A program made the position numbers and the translations under genes. From NCBI GenBank assembly GCA_037200045.1, contig JBBCHM010000001.1, forward strand, positions 2,542,001-2,606,000: 64,000 nucleotides of DNA, given 5' to 3'. Of this stretch, positions 30,056 to 36,467 are shown in pieces. Numbering within the stretch: position 1 is the stretch's first letter; the number at the start of each line of letters is the position of its first letter. Under the pieces are notes generated by a model. That model worked only from the letters and a program-made list of their open reading frames with translations. It made no database searches and was not told where the DNA came from. Origin of the DNA: Rhizomicrobium sp. (lineage in GTDB: Bacteria; Pseudomonadota; Alphaproteobacteria; Micropepsales; Micropepsaceae).

Positions 30056-30090
30056 AAAAAAAGAGCCGGCGGCGGACATCCGCCACCGGC
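30056..30090 (-). terminator. Intercistronic hairpin with U-tract, csp1 to coiled-coil gene A
   Basis: Read on the minus strand, a ten-pair stem with one mismatch (30065-30075 with 30080-30090, GCCGG and GGCGG arms, ACAT loop) is followed by seven consecutive U residues (30062-30056). This is a canonical intrinsic terminator placed between csp1 and its downstream partner, so read-through would limit the second gene. Confidence 0.8.
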
Positions 30091-30112
30091 CCTTCGAAGC
30101 GTCACAGGCGCA

Positions 30113-30316
30113 TCAGACGGCCTTGAGATTGGCCGCCTTGGAGCCGCGCGCATCCGGCTGGATGTCGAACGAGACCTTTTGGCCTTCGGCCAGCGAGCGC
30201 ATGCCCGCCGCCTCGACAGCGGTGGCGTGGACGAACACGTCCTTGCCGCCGCCTTCCGGCGCGATGAATCCGAAGCCCTTTGCGGTGTTGAAGAACTTCA
30301 CGGTACCGATAGTCAT
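30113..30316 (-). CDS. Cold-shock protein (CspA family) 1
   Basis: A 67-residue single-domain cold-shock protein, an RNA chaperone that binds single-stranded nucleic acids. Seen: KGFGFIAP (RNP1) and VFVHATAV (RNP2), with the usual start GTVKFFN. It is preceded by a leader of about 160 nt containing a 36-bp block identical to that of the second csp gene. The start is the ATG at 30316. Regulation by the structured leader is likely, as in other csp genes (inference). Confidence 0.93.
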   Translation of the reverse strand: MTIGTVKFFNTAKGFGFIAPEGGGKDVFVHATAVEAAGMRSLAEGQKVSFDIQPDARGSKAANLKAV

Positions 30317-30481
30317 TGCAGTATTTCCTGACAACAGAGATTCCGTCCGCGCACATGCGCGGCCGGCGCGGAAAGAACGAAGGCATCAGCTGTCAGAAGT
30401 TTTCCGGTAGGTTCGGCGCGCTTGGACGGCGGGTCGTATCGACGGGAGCGCTTCGTCTGACGGGACGTAAGAACCACGTGC
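30317..30481 (-). promoter_or_regulatory. Conserved csp1 leader
   Basis: The presumed 5' untranslated region of csp1. Its 5' end is the 36-bp block 30446-30481 (minus strand begins GCACGTGGTTCTTACGTCCC), identical to 32241-32276 upstream of csp2. Further shared blocks are a CGCGCACATGCGCG inverted repeat (30348-30361) and a GAAGGCATCAG segment near 30378-30388. The block's start lies about 5 bp past the predicted -10, i.e. at the expected transcript start. Confidence 0.7.
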
Positions 30482-30485
30482 CCAC

Positions 30486-30514
30486 ATCATAGTCGTTTGG
30501 AAGTTTATTTACAA
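30486..30514 (-). promoter_or_regulatory. Sigma-70-type promoter of csp1
   Basis: On the minus strand, TTGTAA (30514-30509), a 17-bp spacer, and TATGAT (30491-30486). The csp2 gene has TTGCAA, 17 bp, CATATC at exactly the same distance from the shared 36-bp block, supporting both assignments. Confidence 0.7.
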
Positions 30515-30801
30515 TGCACCCGCGGATAAACCGCGGTTTGCACTGCACAACGGCGCCCGGACGCCTCGGTCTTCCTTGTAATGAGGGCCGGGCAGGCCCA
30601 TATGAGGAGTCGCGGCAAATCCTTGCCTCCCCGAAAGACGGTTCGATTTCCGGCGTGCACCAGTCGCCTCGTGCCTGGCGTGCCACGCGAGTGGCCCCGT
30701 TTGCGCGAGTTTGCGTGGGCCTGCCGGAGACCGCGGCGGCGGGGCATGGAGCATACGGCTCCGGCGCCTTGCCGCCGCTGGCGCCGACCGAAGGACCAAA
30801 G
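30492..30801. other. Region between csp1 promoter and the small-protein cassette
   Basis: About 310 bp with no supported gene, holding the csp1 -35 region and presumably the divergent promoter and leader for the cassette at 30802. It contains CCGCGG-ATAAA-CCGCGG (30519-30535) and a nested hairpin around 30733-30779 (GCGGCGG/CCGCCGC outside GGAGC/GCTCC) that may fold in the cassette mRNA. Confidence 0.4.
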
Positions 30802-31134
30802 ATGCCGACCCGCATGCTGAGCCGGACCGTGACGTTCCGCCGTCCGTTCGTGCTGGACGGTTTCGAGCGCGTCGAGCCCGCCGGAACCTATACCGTCGAC
30901 ACCGAAGAGGAAACGATCGACGAGGTCTCTTTCGCGGTGTGGAAGCGCTGCGCGACGGTGATGCATGTCACCCATGACGGCGCCACCGAATATGTCCGCA
31001 TCGATCCGGAGGATCTGCGCAAGGCGCTGGCGCGCGACGAAGGTTCCGAGGAGCCGGACGGCGCCGTCCAGGCCCAACTCGATGCCGGGCGCCGGCGCAA
31101 CACGGCCCGCCTGGCGCGGCGCAAGAAATACTGA
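30802..31134 (+). CDS. Conserved hypothetical protein, first gene of small-protein cassette
   Basis: A 110-residue soluble protein. The N-terminal two thirds is compact and conserved-looking (RTVTFRRPFVLDGFERVEPA, then GTYTVDTEEETIDEVSF and a VWKRCATVMHV strand); the C-terminus is a basic helix (DAGRRRNTARLARRKKY). It resembles small conserved hypothetical proteins of alphaproteobacteria without known function. The ATG at 30802 is chosen because homology-like content begins there; upstream in-frame sequence is low in structure. It is 16 bp from the next gene. Confidence 0.65.
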   Translation: MPTRMLSRTVTFRRPFVLDGFERVEPAGTYTVDTEEETIDEVSFAVWKRCATVMHVTHDGATEYVRIDPEDLRKALARDEGSEEPDGAVQAQLDAGRRRNTARLARRKKY

Positions 31135-31150
31135 GCGAAAGACCGCGAGC

Positions 31151-31381
31151 ATGAGCAACGATTTCGAATTGAGCCGCATCTACGCCGAGGGCTGGAACGC
31201 GGCGTGGAAACTGTCGCCGGCGCAGGCCTCGGTGCTGGAAAAGCGCGGCATGGCGGCGCTCAATCCCTATGCGGTGGGCCGCGAACACGACCGCTGGTCC
31301 GAAGGCTTCGGCCGCGCGCTGGGCGCCTCGCCGAAGACCGCGGCGCGCGGCGCGCCCGGGCGCTGGGGCGCGCGCCGGTGA
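31151..31381 (+). CDS. Small RMF-like protein
   Basis: A 76-residue protein with the pattern IYAEGWNAAWKL, LNPYAVGREHDRWSEGFGRA. The order A-x-x-x-G-W-x-A-A, then NPY, then W-x-x-G-F/W-x-x-A matches ribosome modulation factor (RMF/CrpP fold), though the spacer is longer. RMF dimerises ribosomes in stationary phase; such a role here is an inference, and a profile search is required. Its stop overlaps the next start (GTGA). It sits between two cold-shock modules, consistent with a stress function. Confidence 0.6.
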   Translation: MSNDFELSRIYAEGWNAAWKLSPAQASVLEKRGMAALNPYAVGREHDRWSEGFGRALGASPKTAARGAPGRWGARR

Positions 31382-31572
31382 GCGACATCCACCGCATCCG
31401 CTACCGCCGGCCCGAAACGCCGTGGAGCCTGTCGCAGATGACGACGCAGAACGCCGTCGATGCCGCGGCGCAGATCAAGCGCCTTCAGGCGCTGGGCTAT
31501 ACGGTGGCCGATGTGGTGCCGCCGCTGGCCGAGAAGCCTTCGACGCCGGCGCCGGACGGTCCTCTGCTTTAG
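31378..31572 (+). CDS. Small hypothetical protein, third gene of cassette
   Basis: A 64-residue protein starting with GTG at 31378 and overlapping the preceding stop by 4 bp, which argues for translational coupling. It begins with a basic stretch (RIRYRRPETPWSLSQ), then a predicted helix (QNAVDAAAQIKRLQALGY) and a Pro-rich tail. I do not recognise it. Its stop overlaps, tail to tail, the stop of the minus-strand coiled-coil gene B. Confidence 0.55.
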   Translation: MSDIHRIRYRRPETPWSLSQMTTQNAVDAAAQIKRLQALGYTVADVVPPLAEKPSTPAPDGPLL

Positions 31573-31838
31573 CCGATCACGATTTTCCTGCGCGGCTTCT
31601 TCGCCTTGGGCGGCGGCGCGTTGGCGGCGGCGAGCGCCGCGGCTTCGCGGTCGGTCTCTTCCTTGGCAAGGCGCAGAGCGCGCAGCTTGGCGGTATTGGC
31701 GTCGGTCGCCTTGCGGGCCTGGCTGATCTCCTGCTGGATCACCGAGCTTGCCTGGCGCGGCACGGCGAACTGGTCCATCGCCTTGCGATGGGCGGCGGCG
31801 CGCGCCGGCGGGCTTAAGGGATTGTGATAGGCGGCCAT
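31569..31838 (-). CDS. Small coiled-coil protein B downstream of csp2
   Basis: An 89-residue helical protein with an AAGGAG ribosome site 8 bp before the ATG at 31838. It shares with coiled-coil protein A the core KLRALRLAKEETDR, the ANAPPP segment and a basic tail (KAKKPRRKIVIG), and the N-terminal half aligns loosely. As with protein A, it lies directly downstream of a csp gene with an intervening hairpin and U-tract. Function unknown. Confidence 0.75.
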   Translation of the reverse strand: MAAYHNPLSPPARAAAHRKAMDQFAVPRQASSVIQQEISQARKATDANTAKLRALRLAKEETDREAAALAAANAPPPKAKKPRRKIVIG

Positions 31839-31857
31839 TGGGCGGCTCCTTTCTGGC

Positions 31858-31893
31858 AAAAGCGCCGGCGGCGGACGCATGCGCCCGCCGCCG
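31858..31893 (-). terminator. Intercistronic hairpin, csp2 to coiled-coil gene B
   Basis: On the minus strand, a perfect 9-bp stem (31866-31874 with 31885-31893, CGGCGGCGG) with a GCATGC-containing loop is followed by four U residues (31861-31858). It holds the same position as the stronger terminator after csp1. Confidence 0.65.
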
Positions 31894-31903
31894 CACCGAT
31901 CAT

Positions 31904-32107
31904 TCAGGCCGATTTGAGATTGACGGCCTTGCTGCCCTTGGCGTCCGGCTGGACGTCGAAGGAGATCTTGTCGCCTTCGTTCAGCGAGTGCATGCCGGCC
32001 GCTTCGAGGGCGGTGGCGTGCACGAACACGTCCTTGCCGCCACCGTCCGGCGCGATGAATCCGAAGCCCTTGGAGCTGTTGAAGAACTTGACTGTACCGA
32101 TCGTCAT
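31904..32107 (-). CDS. Cold-shock protein (CspA family) 2
   Basis: A 67-residue single-domain CSP, about 80% identical by eye to csp1, with KGFGFIAP and VFVHATAL RNA-binding motifs. The start is the ATG at 32107. It is preceded by a leader of about 170 nt whose first 36 bp are identical to the csp1 leader. A recent paralogue of csp1, duplicated together with its downstream partner (inference). Confidence 0.93.
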   Translation of the reverse strand: MTIGTVKFFNSSKGFGFIAPDGGGKDVFVHATALEAAGMHSLNEGDKISFDVQPDAKGSKAVNLKSA

Positions 32108-32276
32108 TGTCGTTTTCCTAAACTTTACGTTTTTCCGCGCGCGCGACATGCGCGTTCGGACGGGGGTCGCGAAGCATCAGGTGTTGTGAGGGAAGGGTTC
32201 CGTGTCGTCCGGCGCGCCTTTGGCGGGTCGATATCAACAAGAGCGCTTCGTCTGACGGGACGTAAGAACCACGTGC
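32108..32276 (-). promoter_or_regulatory. Conserved csp2 leader
   Basis: The presumed 5' untranslated region of csp2. The block 32241-32276 is identical to the csp1 block 30446-30481; both are flanked by a GGCGGGTCG segment on the gene-proximal side. A CGCGC-GACAT-GCGCG inverted repeat (32140-32154) and a GAAGCATCAG segment correspond to features of the csp1 leader, while the rest has diverged. Confidence 0.7.
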
Positions 32277-32280
32277 ACTT

Positions 32281-32309
32281 GATATGGGCCTTTGTCGCGG
32301 GGATTGCAA
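32281..32309 (-). promoter_or_regulatory. Promoter of csp2
   Basis: On the minus strand, TTGCAA (32309-32304), 17 bp, CATATC (32286-32281). The -10 is weak alone, but the geometry is identical to the stronger csp1 promoter relative to the shared leader block. Confidence 0.55.
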
Positions 32310-32356
32310 GGCGCGTACCGGTCCACCTGGCCGCGCGGCGGGTTTCGCGCGGCGAC

Positions 32357-32857
32357 TCAGCGCTCGCGGGTCCAGACGAAAGTGTGGCCGAACAAGGGGA
32401 TCAGCACATAGGCGCGGATGCGCAGCGTGCCATCGTCCTGGATCGACATCGTGGCGGCGTAGTCCTCGCCGTCGTCGGGATTGTAGATCCTGCCGTCCTC
32501 CCAACTGTTGTCGCCGGTGCGGCGCAGATCGCGCAGCACCGTCAATCCCAACAGCGGCCGCCCGCGCAGCGCCGGATCCTTGTTCTTCAGATCGACCAGC
32601 GGCAGTCCCTGGGCATCGTTGGGCCACATGAACCAGACGATGGCGGCGCAGAGCCGCTCGCCGCAGGGCTTGATCTCGATCTTGATGCGCTTGTTGTCGT
32701 GCAGCCAGACGCCGACCGGCGTCGGGCTCGCCGCCCGGGCTGGCGCCGCCGCGAGAAGCGCGAGCAAAACAAAGCCGGCGGCGCGGCGCAGGACGGCGAG
32801 CCTTGCCGGAGTTCGGGCCGCGGAGGCTCTGGCGAAGGCAGTTTGCGCCACGGACAT
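32357..32857 (-). CDS. DUF2147-family exported protein
   Basis: A 166-residue secreted protein of the DUF2147 family (lipocalin-like; function poorly known). A signal peptide ends near LAAAPARAAS; the mature part shows GVWLHDNKRIKIEIKPCG, the family's WEDGRIYNPDDGEDY segment and a final TFVWTRER. I took the ATG at 32857 over one 15 bp upstream; either is possible. It stands alone, next to the csp2 promoter. Confidence 0.82.
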   Translation of the reverse strand: MSVAQTAFARASAARTPARLAVLRRAAGFVLLALLAAAPARAASPTPVGVWLHDNKRIKIEIKPCGERLCAAIVWFMWPNDAQGLPLVDLKNKDPALRGRPLLGLTVLRDLRRTGDNSWEDGRIYNPDDGEDYAATMSIQDDGTLRIRAYVLIPLFGHTFVWTRER

Positions 32858-32949
32858 GATACGCGATCCCACGCTTGGCCGGCCCGCCTGCCGGCCAAGG
32901 CCGCAGTCTAGCCGATGGAAAGATCGCGCCTAGCCCGACGTTCCGACCG

Positions 32950-34431
32950 CTATTCGTCGGTCTTTTGCGGCCAGGAATGGAGGGCGCGCAGCGTCGGCGT
33001 CTTCTTGGTCTGGTTTTCGCCCATGCGCCGGATCAGGCGGTCGAGCGCATCGACGCCGGCGGCCAGGTTCGGTCCCTTGTTGAGCATCACGCATTCGGCC
33101 TGGACGGACATCGCCGCGTCCGTCATCTCGCCGCGCGAGGGCAGGCCCTCCTGGATGAGTCCCTCCAGCACCTGGGTCGCCCAGATCGCCGGGACCTGCG
33201 CGGCCTCGCAGAGCCAGAGGATCTCCTCCTGCATTTCGGCGACGCGCTCGAAGCCGATCTCCACCGCGAGGTCGCCGCGCGCGATCATCACCGCGAGCGG
33301 CTGGCGCCCGGCGGCCTGCACGATGATCTCCGGCAGGTTCAGGACGGCGGCGGGCGTTTCGATCTTTGCGACCAGGCCGAGCCGCTGCCAGTCCGGCCGC
33401 CGCGCCGCGAGTTCCTTCTGCAGCACCGCGACCTGCTTGCCGTTCTGCACGAAGGAATGGCCGACGAGGTCGGCGTGGCGCGCGACGAAATCGAGGTCGC
33501 GCAAATCCTTCTCGGTGAGCGGATCGAGATCGAGATCGACGGCGGGAAAATTGAGCCCGCGCCCGGCCTTGATCTTCACCCCCTTCAGGCGCCCGTCGGT
33601 GATCTTCACCGCGAAGCCGCCTTCGACGGCCGCGACGATCGTGCCGCGCAGCTTGCCGTCGTCGACCGAGACCGCGTCGCCGACCTTCAGCCGCTCCAGC
33701 ACCCCCTTGGGCGCGCAGGTCGCCTGGAAGCCGAAGGCCTCGCGGCTGGCGTCGATCTTGGGGCAGAGCAGCAGCGTGTCGCCGACCAGAAGATGCTTGC
33801 GATCCGGCGGCGCGATGGTCTTTTCCATGCGCACCTTGGGGCCGGCGATATCCATCAGCACGCGGACCGGGCGCGCCGCGGCGCGGGTATTTTCGATCAT
33901 GCGCCGCCAGACCTCGGCGTCGTCATGGCCGCAATTGATGCGCACGATGTCGGCGCCGCGCGCCACCAGATCGGGCACCAGCCGGGGATCGTCGGCCGCC
34001 TCGGTCCCGAGCGTCACCATGATGCGGCCGGAGCGGCCGTCGCGCGGCGGGCCGAACAGTTCGGCGGTGTTGGCCGCGAGCCGGACCGCGCCGCGGAAGA
34101 ACTGGCGCTCGCCGGGACGCCGAAGATCGTCCGTTCCCGCCATCCGCCCCAGCGCCCAGGCGATGGTGTCGAGCGTCGTCAGGACATGGCCCTCGCAGCG
34201 GCCCAGCGAGGAAAGCCCCAGGACCATCAGGCGGCGCTGCAACTGGCGCAGATCGGCCCGTCTGAGGATGAGATAATGCGCGAAATTGAGCGGGCTTGCC
34301 ACGAAGGCGCGCCGGTCGATCCGGGCGCGCCAAGTGCGGTAGAGCGCCTTTCCGTCGGCCGCTATCTCGTCGCGCAGCGCGCGGACATCGCGGAGCAGCA
34401 CCGCAATCGAGTCGAGTTTTTCCAGGCCCAT
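32950..34431 (-). CDS. Pyruvate kinase-like protein lacking the C-terminal domain
   Basis: A 493-residue protein. Residues about 1-120 are a helical N-terminal extension of unknown role; then comes the pyruvate kinase barrel and B domain: GADIVRINCGHD (for VARLNFSHG), MDIAGPKVRM, VGDAVSVDDGKL, LGLVAKIETPAAVLNLPEI, VMIARGDLAVEIG, and WATQVLEGLIQEGLPSRGEM (for ATQMLxSM-x-PTRAE). The usual C-terminal allosteric domain is absent and MLSGET is MLNKGPN. Key Lys, Glu and Arg-Gly-Asp residues are kept, so activity on PEP or a related substrate is plausible. The ATG at 34431 follows a GGGAG site. Confidence 0.78.
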   Translation of the reverse strand: MGLEKLDSIAVLLRDVRALRDEIAADGKALYRTWRARIDRRAFVASPLNFAHYLILRRADLRQLQRRLMVLGLSSLGRCEGHVLTTLDTIAWALGRMAGTDDLRRPGERQFFRGAVRLAANTAELFGPPRDGRSGRIMVTLGTEAADDPRLVPDLVARGADIVRINCGHDDAEVWRRMIENTRAAARPVRVLMDIAGPKVRMEKTIAPPDRKHLLVGDTLLLCPKIDASREAFGFQATCAPKGVLERLKVGDAVSVDDGKLRGTIVAAVEGGFAVKITDGRLKGVKIKAGRGLNFPAVDLDLDPLTEKDLRDLDFVARHADLVGHSFVQNGKQVAVLQKELAARRPDWQRLGLVAKIETPAAVLNLPEIIVQAAGRQPLAVMIARGDLAVEIGFERVAEMQEEILWLCEAAQVPAIWATQVLEGLIQEGLPSRGEMTDAAMSVQAECVMLNKGPNLAAGVDALDRLIRRMGENQTKKTPTLRALHSWPQKTDE

Positions 34432-34771
34432 CGCGCGGCGGCTCCCAAGGGAAGATGACACGCGAGGATGACGGTTCGCCGGCGCGCCGGCGTTGAGCGA
34501 GGTCAGAGAGGTGCCGCGCGCATTCGATGCGAAAACGCGGTTCGAAGCGCGAGCCTTCGCCGCAAGCCTTTGATCCGCCGCCCCAAAGCGCATGGACAGC
34601 GCGGCGCGCGCGGGGGCGGGACACCGGCGCGCGGCCGCCCGACCGCGCGCGAAACGCGCAATCTCCCCTGCCTGTGACACGTCCGCTCTGGGTTCCATCG
34701 GAGGGACGTGGCGACCGCCCGGCGCCTTTTCAAGATATCCTCGCCCGGCTGCGCAGGTTGCAATGGCGCGC
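34432..34771. other. GC-rich intergenic region
   Basis: 340 bp between the pyruvate kinase-like start and the XRE stop. It is very GC-rich with CGCGCG runs; no gene, tRNA or clear repeat was recognised. It marks the left border of the defence island. Confidence 0.4.
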
Positions 34772-35071
34772 TTAAGGCACGGCGCGGCGCTTGCGCGGCA
34801 CGGGCGCCAGCTTGATCTCCACCCGGCTGCCGGTGGCGGCGGCGTATTTGCGCAACGACGCCATCGAGGGCGACCGCCCACTCTCCAGCCGCGCCACGGC
34901 CGATTGCGAGGTGCCCATGCGCCGCGCGACCTGCGCCTGGGTGAGCCTGGCCCGCGTGCGGGCGGCGAGCAGTTCGTTGATGAGGGCGAACTCCTCTTCG
35001 AGGGCGTCGTATTCCTCCTTGACGGCGGGGTTTCTGAGCATCTTCCGCTTGAACGACACGATGCTTCTCAT
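34772..35071 (-). CDS. XRE/HigA-like helix-turn-helix regulator
   Basis: A 99-residue regulator. The start (NPAVKEEYDALEEEFALINE) and the HTH (about residues 43-66, LTQAQVARRMGTSQSAVARL) match HigA-type antitoxins. In such pairs a RelE/HigB toxin normally precedes it; here the 160 bp upstream hold no toxin, and the next gene is the divergent BglII-family endonuclease. It may instead act as a controller for the restriction-modification genes (inference). The ATG at 35071 is chosen; one 30 bp in is possible. A perfect inverted repeat lies 27 bp upstream. Confidence 0.8.
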   Translation of the reverse strand: MRSIVSFKRKMLRNPAVKEEYDALEEEFALINELLAARTRARLTQAQVARRMGTSQSAVARLESGRSPSMASLRKYAAATGSRVEIKLAPVPRKRRAVP

Positions 35072-35098
35072 TCGTGTTTGTCCTTCATGGGCGACGGT

Positions 35099-35116
35099 GC
35101 AAAATCTCAATTTTGC
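35099..35116. promoter_or_regulatory. Candidate operator between XRE gene and R-M genes
   Basis: GCAAAAT (35099-35105), CTCA, ATTTTGC (35110-35116): a perfect 7-bp inverted repeat in a locally AT-rich stretch (TTTTGCTATATCTATC) within the divergent intergenic region, well placed for an autoregulating XRE protein that also controls the endonuclease operon. Confidence 0.55.
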
Positions 35117-35232
35117 TATATCTATCAGAGGTTGCGCCGGCTGCAATCTGGCTTGCAAGATGTTCCATTTGAGAACAAAGTGGCAACCGCCATCTCCTAG
35201 ATCCTCGCGCACGCAGGCCCCATGCTCGTTCA

Positions 35233-35829
35233 ATGCCGAATCATCCCCTTGTCCCGAAGGACATCACTGCCCGCTACCACGTGCAGGAGTGGCGGCACGG
35301 TTTGGCGATCCTGTCTACGGCGCACCCGAAGGAATGGAGCGAAGTTCTCGAAGCCCTTCGCGAGTTTCGGCTTCTCAAGAGCGACATTCTCAAGCCCGGT
35401 GGCAGGAAATCCGAAGTCGCCGGCAAGATCGACAGGGCGCTCACGGCGCGCGGATGGCGAGAGAAAGCCTTCGACACGAAGATTATCGTGGATGACGTTC
35501 CGCACCCATCGCCGACGCACTCCGTGGATTGCTACAAGAATCGGATCGCGCTCGAAGTCGAGTGGAACAACAAGGATCCGTTCTATGATCGCGACCTCAA
35601 CAATTTCCGCCTGCTCTTCGATCTGCGGGCCATCGACGTCGGTGTCATCGTGACACGCTCAAGCGAATTGCAGGCGATTTTCGACGATCTGGGCCGAGGA
35701 CCAAGCTATGGGGCTTCGACAACGCATTTCGCGAAGCTGCTGCCACGCATCGAAGGCGGTGGCGGAGGCGGGTGCCCCATCGTCGCCTTTGCGATCAAAA
35801 AGGAATGCTATGTCGACGACAGCGTCTGA
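35233..35829 (+). CDS. BglII-family type II restriction endonuclease
   Basis: A 198-residue protein matching the BglII endonuclease family. Seen: an active-site arrangement Asp99-x8-Glu108-x-Glu110 within VDCYKNRIALEVEWNNKD (BglII itself, as I recall, has D84, E93, Q95), the family segment FYDRDLNNFRLLFDLRAIDV, and the C-terminal YGASTTHFAKLLPRIEGGGG followed by GCPIVAFAI. The expected target is AGATCT or a relaxed form such as RGATCY; the actual target is unknown. It overlaps the methyltransferase gene by 20 bp and is divergent from the XRE gene. Confidence 0.85.
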   Translation: MPNHPLVPKDITARYHVQEWRHGLAILSTAHPKEWSEVLEALREFRLLKSDILKPGGRKSEVAGKIDRALTARGWREKAFDTKIIVDDVPHPSPTHSVDCYKNRIALEVEWNNKDPFYDRDLNNFRLLFDLRAIDVGVIVTRSSELQAIFDDLGRGPSYGASTTHFAKLLPRIEGGGGGGCPIVAFAIKKECYVDDSV

Positions 35830-36454
35830 CGATCTTCGCGCCTTTGTCGGCAACCAGCGCTTCGGAACGGTGCTGGCCGATCCGCCGTGGCGCTTCGCCA
35901 ACCGCACCGGAAAGATGGCGCCCGAGCACAAGCGGCTCGCGCGCTACGAAACGATGACGGTCGAGGAGATTTGCGCCCTGCCGGTGCCGCAGGTCGCGCG
36001 CGACCGCGCGCATCTTTATTTGTGGGTGCCGAACGCGTTGATGCCGGACGGGTTGCGCGTGCTCCAAGCGTGGGGGTTCACGTACAAGACCAATCTCATC
36101 TGGCATAAGGTGCGGAAGGACGGCGGCCCGGACGGCCGCGGGGTTGGCTTCTATTTCCGCAATGTGACCGAAATGGTTCTGTTCGGCGTGCGTGGAAAGA
36201 ACATCCGCACGCTCGCGCCGGGACGCCGGCAGGTGAATTTCCTGGCGACGCGCAAACAGGAGCATTCGCGCAAGCCGGATGAGCAGTACGCGATTATTGA
36301 GGCATGCTCGGAAGGGCCGTATTTAGAGATGTTTGCGCGTGGTCGGCGCGATGGATGGACCTCGTGGGGCGCGCAGGCGGATGATGGATACCAACCAAGT
36401 TGGAAAACCTATGCACATAACTCAGGCGTCCTTCGAGCCGTCGGCGGTCGATAG
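35810..36454 (+). CDS. MT-A70 family adenine DNA methyltransferase
   Basis: A 214-residue SAM-dependent N6-adenine methyltransferase of the MT-A70 family. The catalytic motif is ADPPWRF (Asp24-Pro-Pro-Trp27); TNLIWHKVRKDGG and ARGRRDGWTSWG are the other family blocks. An AAGGAA ribosome site lies inside the end of the endonuclease gene, and the ATG at 35810 overlaps it by 20 bp, so the two are coupled. It presumably protects the endonuclease target, which would make this a type II R-M pair with an unusual methylase class (inference). Confidence 0.88.
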   Translation: MSTTASDDLRAFVGNQRFGTVLADPPWRFANRTGKMAPEHKRLARYETMTVEEICALPVPQVARDRAHLYLWVPNALMPDGLRVLQAWGFTYKTNLIWHKVRKDGGPDGRGVGFYFRNVTEMVLFGVRGKNIRTLAPGRRQVNFLATRKQEHSRKPDEQYAIIEACSEGPYLEMFARGRRDGWTSWGAQADDGYQPSWKTYAHNSGVLRAVGGR

Positions 36455-36467
36455 GCGATAAGTTCAG

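Noticed and set aside
35072..35232. HigB/RelE-type toxin expected before the HigA-like gene
   Set aside because: The short frame upstream shows none of the conserved toxin features and is under 60 codons, so no toxin gene is called.
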